A DNA stretch of 28,867 bases from contig CAZUCY010000037.1 in NCBI GenBank assembly GCA_964618785.1, positions 1-28,867 of the forward strand. The letters run 5' to 3'. The translations under genes were made by a program, and so were the position numbers. This stretch comes from FEN-1297 sp964618785. Lineage in GTDB: Bacteria > Bacteroidota > Ignavibacteria > Ignavibacteriales > Ignavibacteriaceae. This document shows positions 15,996 through 24,168 of the stretch, in pieces. Every line of letters starts with the position of its first letter. The stretch's first letter is position 1. The notes below the pieces were generated by a model. That model had not been told where the DNA came from, did not search any database, and saw only the letters and a program-made list of their open reading frames with translations.

Positions 15996-17387
15996 TTAAA
16001 CCTTCGGTCCGATCATTTTTTCAGGTCGGACAATCTCATCAAACTTTTCTGCCGTAAGCAGATTCAATTCAATTGCAGCTTCTTTTAATGTTTTATTTTC
16101 TTTATGAGCTTTCTTAGCAACTTTAGCCGCATTATCATAACCAATGTGAGGATTTAACGCAGTTACAAGCATTAAAGAATCTTCAAGATGTTTTTTAATA
16201 TTTATTTCGTTTGCCTCAATACCTGCAACACAATGATCTGTAAAGCTTTCACAAGAGTCTGATATCAGCCTGATAGACTGAAGTACATTAAATATTATAA
16301 CAGGCTTATAAACATTTAATTCAAAGTTGCCGCTTGCGCCAGCAAAATTAACTGTAGTATCATTACCGAATACCTGGGTACAAACCATTGTCATAGCTTC
16401 ACATTGTGTAGGATTAACTTTTCCGGGCATTATTGAACTTCCCGGTTCATTTTCAGGCAGAAGCAATTCTCCTATACCGCTGCGGGGACCCGACCCAAGC
16501 CACCTGATATCATTTGCTATCTTCATTAAAGAAGCAGCAAGAGTCTTTAAAACGCCGCTTATTTCTACTAACGCGTCATGCGCAGCAAGAGCTTCAAATT
16601 TATTCCTTGCAGAGATGAACGGCTTACCTGTCAGTTCGGCAATTTTTGCCGCTGCCTTTACGGCAAATTCAGGATGTGTATTCAATCCTGTACCAACTGC
16701 AGTACCGCCTAGTGCTAATTCATATAATCTTGGCAGGCTTCCGTGTATTCTTTCAAGTCCGTTTGTTAACTGCTGAATGTACCCGGAGAATTCTTGTCCG
16801 AGGGTCAGAGGTGTAGCATCCATTAAATGCGTTCTGCCGATCTTTATAATATTTCTAAACTCATCGGATTTTATTGCAAAAGCATCACGAAGTTTTGTTA
16901 CCATCGGGATAAGTCTACTATGGATTTCCTCAATTGCGGCAATATGCATTGCTGTCGGGAAAGTGTCATTGGATGATTGAGCTTTATTTACATCATCATT
17001 TGGGTGAATAGGTTTTTTGCTGCCCATTTCTCCGCCAGCAAGCTCTATCGCACGGTTGGAAATAACTTCATTTGCATTCATATTGGTTTGTGTGCCGCTT
17101 CCTGTCTGCCATACAACCAAGGGAAAATGCTCATCAAGTTTACCTTCAATAACTTCATTTGAAGCTTTGACGATTAAATCCGCTTTCTCAACAGGTAATA
17201 TACCGAGTTCTTTATTTGTTAAAGCTGCGGCTTTTTTAAGAATGCCAAGCGCCCTGATCATCTCACGCGGAAATCTTTCGCCACCAATTTTAAAATTCAT
17301 TAATGACCGTGCTGTCTGAGCGCCATAATACTTATCAGCCGGGACATTTATTTCTCCCATACTATCGGTTTCAATTCTATAATTCAT
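15996..17387 (-). CDS. fumC: Fumarate hydratase, class II
   Basis: Reversible hydration of fumarate to malate in the citric acid cycle or its reductive branch; an iron-free cytoplasmic homotetramer. It has 463 residues, the normal length. Active-site segments are GSGTQTNMNANEV (about 96-108), SSNDTFPTAMH (about 138-148), GRTHLMDATP with H187, and the family signature GSSIMPGKVNP (316-326), whose serine closes over the substrate. The start is preceded by GGGAGAAAAA. It is a single-gene unit, divergent from the cytidylate-kinase-like gene. Confidence 0.97.
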   Translation of the reverse strand: MNYRIETDSMGEINVPADKYYGAQTARSLMNFKIGGERFPREMIRALGILKKAAALTNKELGILPVEKADLIVKASNEVIEGKLDEHFPLVVWQTGSGTQTNMNANEVISNRAIELAGGEMGSKKPIHPNDDVNKAQSSNDTFPTAMHIAAIEEIHSRLIPMVTKLRDAFAIKSDEFRNIIKIGRTHLMDATPLTLGQEFSGYIQQLTNGLERIHGSLPRLYELALGGTAVGTGLNTHPEFAVKAAAKIAELTGKPFISARNKFEALAAHDALVEISGVLKTLAASLMKIANDIRWLGSGPRSGIGELLLPENEPGSSIMPGKVNPTQCEAMTMVCTQVFGNDTTVNFAGASGNFELNVYKPVIIFNVLQSIRLISDSCESFTDHCVAGIEANEINIKKHLEDSLMLVTALNPHIGYDNAAKVAKKAHKENKTLKEAAIELNLLTAEKFDEIVRPEKMIGPKV

Positions 17388-17432
17388 ATTTTTTCTCCCA
17401 ATAAATAAAAATTTATATTAATACAGGCACTA

Positions 17433-17461
17433 CGAAAATACTACATGCCCCTCTATTACAA
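17433..17461 (-). promoter_or_regulatory. Possible Bacteroidota-type promoter of fumC
   Basis: On the minus strand TTG (17459-17461) is followed after 18 nt by TATTTTCG (17433-17440). This resembles the Bacteroidota promoter pair TTTG and TAnnTTTG. It would give a leader of about 40 nt before the fumC ATG. Weak, as A/T-rich sequence matches easily. Confidence 0.3.
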
Positions 17462-17864
17462 TTTCAAGAGAGGCGTAAACCGGAGCCAAAGTTTCGAACC
17501 ACGGGTCAATCAATTTTTAACGCATAAGCATAGTCACAAGGTTTTTTCCTGGTAAATAAAATTCAATCCCATGCATTTTGATTTTCCAAATCAAATTTTG
17601 TGTATAACCAAGCAACTTTATGTATCCACCTGACAATCGAAATCTTTTTAGCTTCCATTATCTGAGTTCCTATCCTTCTATTCTGCGTTTCTAATATAAA
17701 TTTACTCTGATTAATAAACAATTACGCACCTTCAGATATTTTGGGGCTTTAATAATTCTTGCCCTTATTTTTTTACATTCATGTTTGCTTTCTTCCTTTC
17801 GTCTTAATATAATTTTCAGTACATTATATTGAGCAAACAATCTCACAATTTCCTGTTTACTTAA
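17462..17864. other. Divergent intergenic region without a supported gene
   Basis: Between fumC (minus) and the cytidylate-kinase-like gene (plus). It holds a perfect 8-bp hairpin TTTGATTT-TCC-AAATCAAA at 17577-17595. A minus-strand frame from 17658 gives only 31 residues before TGA at 17563-17565 and continues with one more TGA, so I do not call a gene. No tRNA could be folded here although a TTCGAA block is present near 17491. Confidence 0.5.
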
Positions 17865-17878
17865 TTAACGGTCGTTAA
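17865..17878. promoter_or_regulatory. Palindrome just upstream of the cytidylate-kinase-like gene
   Basis: TTAACGGTCGTTAA has perfect 6-nt arms around GT and ends about 20 nt before the ATG, overlapping where a promoter or ribosome approach would be. It could be a repressor operator. No second copy was noticed in the window. Confidence 0.25.
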
Positions 17879-17899
17879 CAAAAAAAAGAGGCGATCAAT

Positions 17900-18649
17900 A
17901 TGATAGTAAAAGGAGCTCTCGAAAAAGCAAAACTTTATATCGAGTCTCATTCAAGAGATTCAGATCAATTTCAAACTCATACTCATACAAAGCAGGGTCC
18001 TTGCGTTACTATCTCAAGAGAAACAGGTGCAGGCGCCGATAAGGTAGGTGAAGCTCTTGTTGAATTTTTCCAAATATTCAGTGATGAAAATTCCATCCCT
18101 TGGACAGCGTTCGATAGGAATCTGATAGAAAAAATTCTCGAAGATCATCACTTACCGCAAAAGTTAAGCCAGTACTTTGTTGAAGATAAGCTTTCCGAAT
18201 TAAAATCTATGGTAAATGAGCTGCTGGGGATACATCCGCATGTAGGTGTATTAATTCATACAACTTCGCGTACAATTCTTCAGCTTGCGCAAAAAGGAAA
18301 TGTTATTATCGTCGGCAGGGCTGCAAACTTAATCACTGAGCGGTTAAAAAATACTTTCCATGTGAGATTAGTCGCTCCTATCGAAACAAGAATTCAGCAT
18401 ATTGAAATTATTTACAATTTGAACAGGAAGGATGCAATAGAATTTATTAAAAAAGAAGACCTTGCACGGAAGCATTATGTAAAAAGTTATTTTAATAAGG
18501 ACATCAATGACGCTCTGCTCTACCACATGGTCATAAATACTGCACAAATATCTTATAAAAAAGCGGCGCGGATGATAGGTCTTGCAGTATTAGAAAAATT
18601 CCCGGAGATGTTTTCGCTTAAAGAAGAAGCAACTTACGAATTGGTATAG
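17900..18649 (+). CDS. Cytidylate kinase-like family protein
   Basis: A 249-residue P-loop nucleotide kinase-like protein of the cytidylate-kinase-2 family. After about 33 variable residues comes the phosphate-binding stretch TISRETGAGADKVGEAL (about 36-52), then AFDRNLIEKI (lid and substrate side), GNVIIVGRAAN (strand plus GRA motif) and VRLVAPIETRI with the expected Arg. In this family the true substrate is usually unknown, so CMP phosphorylation should not be assumed. AGAGG lies about 9 nt before the ATG. A hairpin that may end transcription follows about 27 nt after the stop. Confidence 0.85.
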   Translation: MIVKGALEKAKLYIESHSRDSDQFQTHTHTKQGPCVTISRETGAGADKVGEALVEFFQIFSDENSIPWTAFDRNLIEKILEDHHLPQKLSQYFVEDKLSELKSMVNELLGIHPHVGVLIHTTSRTILQLAQKGNVIIVGRAANLITERLKNTFHVRLVAPIETRIQHIEIIYNLNRKDAIEFIKKEDLARKHYVKSYFNKDINDALLYHMVINTAQISYKKAARMIGLAVLEKFPEMFSLKEEATYELV

Positions 18650-18675
18650 CCTGTACTGTTGAGTAGTTTTATGTA

Positions 18676-18698
18676 AAACAAATTTTTTTAATTTGTTT
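18676..18698 (+). terminator. Possible terminator after the cytidylate-kinase-like gene
   Basis: Perfect 9-bp stem AAACAAATT / AATTTGTTT with a TTTTT loop. The stem is all A/T except one pair and the following bases are mixed T-rich (ATTATCTTTTC), so termination is plausible but weak. Confidence 0.35.
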
Positions 18699-19342
18699 AT
18701 TATCTTTTCATAGCCCAAATATCCGTCAAAATTCGGCATGGACAGTGTTGAGGGATCGTATGTTTGTAAGCTAAAATAAAAGTGTAAATTTTGATAAGAT
18801 AATAAGAGTAAACCTTTGATTTAAAAATTTACAAAATGAGAATACTATAATGTTAGAAAAGCCACAATCAAAAATAATTAGAATCCCGATGGGAATCAGG
18901 GAGACTTATTCTGAACCAATTCAAGGACTAAATTTAACTATTTTCCTCTGAAGGTTATGGTAGATTGAACTTCTAAACAAGGGAAAGATCGTTAATTTGC
19001 AGTTTTAATAAATTAAACGCAGGAGCACTGAAACATTTTAACAGTTCTATCTGTTAGAAAAGTCATTTATTTCCCCCTTCATTAAAGCTGTGTAACTGAT
19101 CAAAGTATAAATTTCTTCCTTTTACCATAAGGTTAACCGAATTAAGTTGGCACGCGTTAATTGACTCACCATTTTAAAAATATTTTGATGTTTTATTATA
19201 ATATTTCGATTAAAAACATATTGAATTATAGTTTAAGCTAAAACTCCTGTAGTAATAAGTAAAATTTAGCCGGTAATATTCGATAATGACCTTGGTAAGT
19301 AATATTATAGATTTGCCGCACAAAATGAGGAAAGAAGACATT
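18699..19342. other. Long intergenic region, no supported gene
   Basis: About 640 nt between two plus-strand genes. The longest plausible small frame is 33 codons from 18850 to 18951, without a convincing ribosome site. A TTGGCACG block at 19147-19154 looks like a sigma-54 -24 element but has no -12 partner at the right distance. It may be the remains of a lost gene or a long leader. Confidence 0.4.
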
Positions 19343-19756
19343 ATGGAATTAACACAGCTTGATAAAAGCAGTTATTTAAAAGGACTTTTAATAATTGTAA
19401 AAAAAGATGAACGCTTAACTGATTTTGAAAAGAAGTTTCTTAAAAACATTGCTTCAAAGCTTGGGTTTGCTTCTGATTTTTATGAAAGCACGATACGCAG
19501 CCTTCTTGCAAATAAATATATTCCTGAAAATCCCATCAAGTTTTCAGAAAAAACAATTGCCGAATCCTTTATTACCGATGGGATTAAATTAGCGCTTAAA
19601 GACAACAAGCTTTCCGATAAGGAACTTGAGTGGCTAATGCTGACTGCATCCGAAAATGAACTATCTGAAGATTGGTTCGCTAATAAAATTAATAAACTTA
19701 AAGAGAACAAAAGTATAATTCCGGCAATGGATTTTGCTCTTTGCTCTATTATTTAA
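19343..19756 (+). CDS. Small helical protein, TerB-like
   Basis: 137 residues from the ATG at 19343, which has AGGAAAGAAG in front of it; an upstream in-frame ATG at 19286 would add 19 residues but lacks such a site. The protein is helical, with two similar acidic stretches (VKKDERLTDFEKKFLKNIA and LKDNKLSDKELEWLMLTA), each reading as a helix, a D/N-rich turn and a second helix. This pattern is typical of TerB/DjlA-like domains. Function unknown. It is a single-gene unit ended by a hairpin. Confidence 0.75.
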   Translation: MELTQLDKSSYLKGLLIIVKKDERLTDFEKKFLKNIASKLGFASDFYESTIRSLLANKYIPENPIKFSEKTIAESFITDGIKLALKDNKLSDKELEWLMLTASENELSEDWFANKINKLKENKSIIPAMDFALCSII

Positions 19757-19757
19757 A

Positions 19758-19795
19758 TTTTTATAATCGGTTTTTCAGCCGATAAAAATTTTTAG
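19758..19795 (+). terminator. Probable rho-independent terminator after the TerB-like gene
   Basis: ATCGG (19766-19770) pairs with CCGAT (19779-19783), and flanking T and A runs extend the stem across a small bulge. The stem is followed by TTTTT. The position right after the stop at 19756 supports the call. Confidence 0.45.
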
Positions 19796-19890
19796 GGAAC
19801 AATTAAGTATATTTTCAAATGTATCCCGGCCCAATTATTTAAATACACATCTCTTTTAAAATTATTCAAATGAATTAAGCTAAATAGAAG

Positions 19891-19922
19891 TTTGTCAATT
19901 GTTGTCTATATGTATAATTTTA
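19891..19922 (+). promoter_or_regulatory. Possible promoter of the tdh-kbl operon
   Basis: TTTG (19891-19894) is followed by TATAAT (19913-19918), which overlaps TAATTTTA (19915-19922). This fits either a sigma-70-like -10 box or the Bacteroidota TAnnTTTG box with a TTG about 20 nt upstream. The leader to the tdh start at 20000 would be about 70 nt. Tentative. Confidence 0.35.
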
Positions 19923-19999
19923 GAGCTATAAACTTTATTGACTATAAATTTTATTATTATTTCATAAAAAACACTCTAAAAAAATTTTTGAGGATAAAA

Positions 20000-21031
20000 A
20001 TGGAAAAGATGAAGGCTCTTGTTAAGAAATACGGTGAACCCGGTCTATGGCTTGATGAAGTTCCAGTACCTGAAGTTGGAGTAAACGACGTTCTTATTAA
20101 AATCCATAAAACTTCCATTTGCGGGACCGATATTCATATTTACAATTGGGATGACTGGGCAAAAAAAACTATCCCAGTACCTATGGTCGTAGGACATGAG
20201 TATGTAGGAACCGTAGAAGCAATCGGAAGCAATGTACATGATGTGAAAATAGGAGAGCTTGTAAGCGGTGAAGGACATATTGTATGCGGCTATTGCAGAA
20301 ACTGCCGCGCCGGCAGAAGACATCTCTGTCCAAATACAAAGGGAGTTGGAGTAAACCGCCCGGGGTGCTTTGCAGAATTTCTCAGCATTCCTGTATCAAA
20401 TGTCTGGCATTGCGATCCATCTATCCCGGAAGATATATTTTCTATTTTTGATCCCTTTGGAAATGCAGCTCACACCGCTTTATCATTTAACGTACTAGGC
20501 GAGGATGTTTTAATTACAGGGGCAGGACCGATTGGCATAATGGCGGCTGCAATCGTAAAACATGCAGGCGCACGTTATGTAATAATTACCGATTTAAACC
20601 CTAACCGCCTTAAACTGGCAGAAAAAATGGGAGTTACAAAAGCTATAAATATAACAAAAGAAAAACTTGAAGATGTAATGAACGATCTTGGTATGAAAGA
20701 AGGGTTTGATGTAGGTCTTGAAATGTCCGGCAGCGCTGAAGCTTTTAAAAATATGCTGTCTTTAATGTGCCACGGTGGAAAGATTGCACTGCTTGGGCTT
20801 TTGCCGAACGCAGCAATTGACTGGGAAACCGTAATCTTTAACGGATTAACGCTGAAAGGAATTTATGGAAGAGAAATGTTCGAGACTTGGTATAAGATGA
20901 CTGTAATGCTTCAAACCGGATTAGATATTTCACCAATAATTACAAATCATTTCCCTTTTGAACAATTCAAGAATGGTTTTGAACTGATGAAGTCCGGCAA
21001 CTCCGGTAAAATTGTTTTGAACTGGATATAA
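20000..21031 (+). CDS. tdh: L-threonine 3-dehydrogenase
   Basis: Oxidises L-threonine with NAD+ to 2-amino-3-ketobutyrate; zinc-dependent, cytoplasmic. I chose the ATG at 20000 because TTTGAGGATAAA precedes it and it gives 343 residues, the normal Tdh length. The open frame runs 36 codons further upstream, but those codons are unlike the family. Catalytic zinc ligands are C41, H66 and E67; the structural zinc site is C96, C99, C102, C110; the NAD fold has ITGAGPIGIMAA. Kbl, which uses the unstable product, follows after 15 nt, so the pair is an operon for threonine breakdown. Confidence 0.96.
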   Translation: MEKMKALVKKYGEPGLWLDEVPVPEVGVNDVLIKIHKTSICGTDIHIYNWDDWAKKTIPVPMVVGHEYVGTVEAIGSNVHDVKIGELVSGEGHIVCGYCRNCRAGRRHLCPNTKGVGVNRPGCFAEFLSIPVSNVWHCDPSIPEDIFSIFDPFGNAAHTALSFNVLGEDVLITGAGPIGIMAAAIVKHAGARYVIITDLNPNRLKLAEKMGVTKAINITKEKLEDVMNDLGMKEGFDVGLEMSGSAEAFKNMLSLMCHGGKIALLGLLPNAAIDWETVIFNGLTLKGIYGREMFETWYKMTVMLQTGLDISPIITNHFPFEQFKNGFELMKSGNSGKIVLNWI

Positions 21032-21046
21032 AAAGAGGTTTTTATT

Positions 21047-22231
21047 ATGAATGAGACAATAAAAAAATTTTATCAGCAGCAGATAAAACAAATTGAAGCT
21101 GAAGGTTTACTAAAGAAAGAAAGGATTATAATAAGTCCCCAAAAAGCAAAAATTGAGGTTGTAGGTGGGCAGCAAGTTTTGAACATGTGCGCAAATAATT
21201 ATCTCGGGCTGGCAAATCACCCGGAAATAATTAAAGCCGCTAAACAGAGCTATGATAAATGGGGATACGGGCTTTCATCCGTCCGTTTTATTTGCGGGAC
21301 GCAGGAAATTCATAAAGAGCTTGAGCAAAAAATTTCCGAATTCCTTGAAACTGAAGATACTATCCTTTACACATCGTGCTTTGATGCAAACGGTGGTTTG
21401 TTTGAGACAATACTTTCTGAAGATGATGCAATTATCAGCGACGAGCTTAATCATGCAAGTATTATAGACGGGATACGTTTATGCAAAGCTCAGCGCTTCA
21501 GGTATAAAAACAGTGATATGACTAACCTTGAAGAAAAGCTTAAAGAAGCACAACTAGCAAAGATACGTTTAATTGCAACCGACGGTGTTTTTTCCATGGA
21601 TGGATTTATTGCAAAGTTAAAGGACATTTGCAGCCTGGCGGATAAATACAACGCAATGGTAATGGTGGATGATTCCCATGCAGTTGGTTTTATGGGAAAA
21701 CACGGCAAAGGGACTCATGAATATAACGATGTTATAGGAAGAATCGATGTAATAACCGGAACACTTGGTAAAGCATTAGGAGGAGCAAGCGGCGGTTACA
21801 CAAGCGGAAGGAAAGAAATAATCGATTTACTCCGGCAACGTTCACGTCCTTACTTGTTTTCCAACACCCTAGCGCCGAGTATTGTAGCAGCTTCGCTTAA
21901 AGTGCTGGAGTTGTTAAAGTCTTCAACCCACCTGCGCGACAAGCTTGAAGATAACACTAAATTCTTCCGTGATGGAATTGCAAAAGCAGGATTGAATATA
22001 AAGCCCGGTGTTCATCCAATTGTTCCTATTATGATAGGCGATGCCGCTTTATCCCAGAAGATGGCAGCCCGATTATTGGAGAAAGGAATTTATGTTACAG
22101 GGTTCTTCTACCCTGTAGTTCCTAAAGGAACAGCAAGGATACGCGTGCAAATATCCGCTGCACATTCAAAGGCAGATTTGGAATTTGCAATTCAAAAGTT
22201 CAAAGAAGTTAAAGAAGAGTTCGGGTTGTAA
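21047..22231 (+). CDS. kbl: 2-amino-3-ketobutyrate CoA ligase (glycine C-acetyltransferase)
   Basis: PLP enzyme that splits 2-amino-3-ketobutyrate with CoA into glycine and acetyl-CoA. It has 394 residues, close to the 398 of the E. coli enzyme. Motifs seen are NMCANNYLGLANHP (46-59), the SCFDANGG turn that stacks on PLP, VDDSHAVGFMG (207-217), and GTLGKALGGASGGY with the PLP lysine K242. AAGAGG precedes the start. It is co-transcribed with tdh. Related alpha-oxoamine synthases (BioF, HemA) are excluded mainly by the tdh neighbour and the CANNYLG/FICGTQ signature. Confidence 0.96.
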   Translation: MNETIKKFYQQQIKQIEAEGLLKKERIIISPQKAKIEVVGGQQVLNMCANNYLGLANHPEIIKAAKQSYDKWGYGLSSVRFICGTQEIHKELEQKISEFLETEDTILYTSCFDANGGLFETILSEDDAIISDELNHASIIDGIRLCKAQRFRYKNSDMTNLEEKLKEAQLAKIRLIATDGVFSMDGFIAKLKDICSLADKYNAMVMVDDSHAVGFMGKHGKGTHEYNDVIGRIDVITGTLGKALGGASGGYTSGRKEIIDLLRQRSRPYLFSNTLAPSIVAASLKVLELLKSSTHLRDKLEDNTKFFRDGIAKAGLNIKPGVHPIVPIMIGDAALSQKMAARLLEKGIYVTGFFYPVVPKGTARIRVQISAAHSKADLEFAIQKFKEVKEEFGL

Positions 22232-22470
22232 AATATAGGTTTAATTTTAAGGATCATGAATGTAAATTGGGTATCTATAATGGATTTGTTTGAATAGAAG
22301 ATTATAAGAGATTTAAAAGAGTAGAATTTAAAGTAATATTATTTTATTATGTGATAGATTTGTTGTTAGAAAAACCAACATTAAAATATCATAGTAAATA
22401 TTCGAATTTTATCAAAGCAGACCCTTAAAGCGTATTAAATATGCTATAGCTTTATTTTGAATAACTTGTC

Positions 22471-22498
22471 AATAAACTATATATTGTCATAGTTTATT
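22471..22498. terminator. Perfect 10-bp inverted repeat between convergent genes
   Basis: AATAAACTAT and ATAGTTTATT are perfect arms around an 8-nt loop, followed on the plus strand by TGCTTTTTG. It lies 240 nt after kbl and 63 nt before the end of the convergent regulator gene. It may stop transcription from either side or be a protein site. The rest of 22232-22560 shows no gene. Confidence 0.35.
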
Positions 22499-22525
22499 TG
22501 CTTTTTGAGAATAATTACAGCCAAG

Positions 22526-22551
22526 GACGATCGAAAATATTCGGAATCGTC
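22526..22551 (-). terminator. Hairpin just past the end of the orphan NtrC-family gene
   Basis: GACGAT (22526-22531) pairs with ATCGTC (22546-22551) and, inside it, CGAA (22532-22535) with TTCG (22540-22543), with a 2-nt bulge and an AATA loop. It begins 9 nt after the stop on the minus strand. No T run follows, so it may stabilise the mRNA end rather than terminate by itself. Confidence 0.35.
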
Positions 22552-22560
22552 GTTTGAAAC

Positions 22561-23907
22561 TTACTTTGCCCGCAGGTTGTATTTATTGATTTTATTATAA
22601 AGTGTCACCCTGTCAATTTCCAAAACTTGCGCACTGCGGGATATATTCCATTTGTTTTTATTCAAAACCCTGAGTATATGTTTCTTTTCAATTATTGATA
22701 AGCTTTCCTTATCTTCATCCGGATTAAATTCTAAGGAAGCAATACGGAACGGCAGGTCGTCAACTATTATGGTTTCCGATTTCCCGACTACCAATGCGCG
22801 TTCAATTGCATTTTCCAATTCTCTTACATTGCCGGGCCAGTCATAATTAATTAAAAAATCGGCTGCTTCTGTCGATATTTCTTTGGCAGGTCTGCTTGAA
22901 CTTTTTGTAAACTTTTTGATAAATTCATTTGCTAAAAGCAGTATATCGTTTTTACGCTCACGCAAGGGCGGTAATTCAATAGAAAAAACATTAAGCTTGT
23001 AATACAAATCTTCCCTGAACTTATCTACTTTTATCAGTCTCTCAATATTTTCATTGGCAGCTGAAATAAGGCGAAAATTTGTTTTAATTAATTGACTACT
23101 GCCGATTCTTACAAACAGATTTGTTTCAAGAACATTTAGAATTTCTACCTGCATTTTCAATGAAATTGAGTTCACCTCATCAAGGTATAATGTACCGCCG
23201 TCGACTATCTCAAATTTCCCTTTCTTAGTTATCTGGCTTCCCGCGGCGCCGGCTTCTTCACCAAAAAGTTCAATACGCAACATTGATTCGGTCAAAGCTC
23301 CGCATTTAACGGATATGAACGGGAAATATTTTCTGATGCTTTTATTATGAATTGCTTTAGCCGTTGATTCTTTCCCCGTTCCACTTTCACCACGGATCAT
23401 TACTGCGGTATCACTTTGCGAGGCGGTAATAATCTGCTCAAGGACTTTTTGCATTGCATGGTTTTCCCCAACAATACTATCCAAACCGAAAATTTCATCA
23501 ATGTTATTTTTTAGCATTTTATTTTCAAGGCGGAGTTTCTTTTGTTCAAATGCTTTCGATACAAGATTTGCAAGGTCATCTGGATCAATAGGCTTTGTTA
23601 CATAATCATAAGCTCCGTCTTTTATTGCGGCAATCGCAGTAGAAACCGAGGCATATGCTGTAATCATTATCACAATTGTTTCAGGATCAATTTTCTTTAC
23701 TTCCTTTAAGAGTTCAAGTCCGCCCATACCTGGCATTTTCAGATCAACAAGCAGCAGGTCGAACCTTTCAGCAATAAATTTCTTCAGCGCCGATTCTCCA
23801 CTTTCTGCGGCATCAACAACATAGCCTTCATCGTCAAACCAATGTAAAAGGGACTCTCTTATAATTTTCTCATCGTCAACGATTAAAATACTTTCTTTTT
23901 TGCTCAT
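22561..23907 (-). CDS. NtrC-family response regulator with degenerate sigma-54 contact loop (orphan)
   Basis: 448 residues: receiver (DDE at 11-13, phosphoacceptor D55, TKP at 104-106), AAA+ domain (Walker A GESGTGKE 173-180, Walker B LYLDE 240-244, FREDLYYKLN) and a Fis-type helix-turn-helix (ISRSAQVLEIDRVTLYNKI). At the place of the GAFTGA loop it reads AGAAGSQ (219-225), one residue shorter than its paralogue at 25891-27246, which has an intact GAFTGA. In this family GAFTGA contacts sigma-54, so this protein probably cannot open sigma-54 promoters in the usual way and may act as a repressor, a sigma-70 regulator or a partner of the paralogue (inference). No kinase gene is adjacent. Confidence 0.9.
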   Translation of the reverse strand: MSKKESILIVDDEKIIRESLLHWFDDEGYVVDAAESGESALKKFIAERFDLLLVDLKMPGMGGLELLKEVKKIDPETIVIMITAYASVSTAIAAIKDGAYDYVTKPIDPDDLANLVSKAFEQKKLRLENKMLKNNIDEIFGLDSIVGENHAMQKVLEQIITASQSDTAVMIRGESGTGKESTAKAIHNKSIRKYFPFISVKCGALTESMLRIELFGEEAGAAGSQITKKGKFEIVDGGTLYLDEVNSISLKMQVEILNVLETNLFVRIGSSQLIKTNFRLISAANENIERLIKVDKFREDLYYKLNVFSIELPPLRERKNDILLLANEFIKKFTKSSSRPAKEISTEAADFLINYDWPGNVRELENAIERALVVGKSETIIVDDLPFRIASLEFNPDEDKESLSIIEKKHILRVLNKNKWNISRSAQVLEIDRVTLYNKINKYNLRAK

Positions 23908-24125
23908 TATGTTCTCGATAATTTAAATTCATTTTATGTAATTGATTTTTTAAAACCTTGGCCCGTTGTTCATAATTAAAATATAAAACGTTTGGGAAAT
24001 CATATGTTACTACAATAGCTTTTTTCTTCCATCGAAGGCATGGCTTTGCAAAAGTAGTAGCTCAGAAAGAAAATGTATTTTTAACCATTTCACGCATCCG
24101 CCTCCGGCTGAATAGTTTAGAAGTA

Positions 24126-24148
24126 CATTGTTTCTGTTTTAAACAATG
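24126..24148 (-). terminator. Possible terminator after the 246-residue gene
   Basis: Perfect 8-bp stem CATTGTTT / AAACAATG with a 7-nt loop, about 20 nt past the stop of the minus-strand gene at 24169. No clear T run follows. Nothing else in 23908-24168 is supported. Confidence 0.3.
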
Positions 24149-24168
24149 GGTAAATATTTCATTAATAA

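Noticed and set aside
16327..16776. A 149-codon plus-strand open frame inside fumC
   Set aside because: It lies fully antisense to a clear fumarase gene and its product is low-complexity Ser/Pro-rich without any family motif.
17480..17510. TTCGAA block resembling a tRNA T-loop
   Set aside because: The flanking bases do not form a 5-bp T-stem on either strand and no acceptor or anticodon stem fits around it.
17563..17658. Short minus-strand frame of 31 residues, continuing past TGA codons
   Set aside because: Too short, no ribosome site, no family recognised; reading TGA as Trp is not supported by any other gene in the window, which use TGA as stop (for example hydB2).
18850..18951. 33-codon plus-strand small gene
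   Set aside because: No convincing ribosome site, no recognisable motif, and frames of this length are expected by chance.
19147..19170. Sigma-54-like promoter starting with TTGGCACG
   Set aside because: Only the -24 half is present; no GC dinucleotide at the required 10-nt spacing.
24040..24060. Sigma-54-like pair GGCA and TTGCA on the plus strand
   Set aside because: The spacing is one nucleotide short and no plus-strand gene follows.
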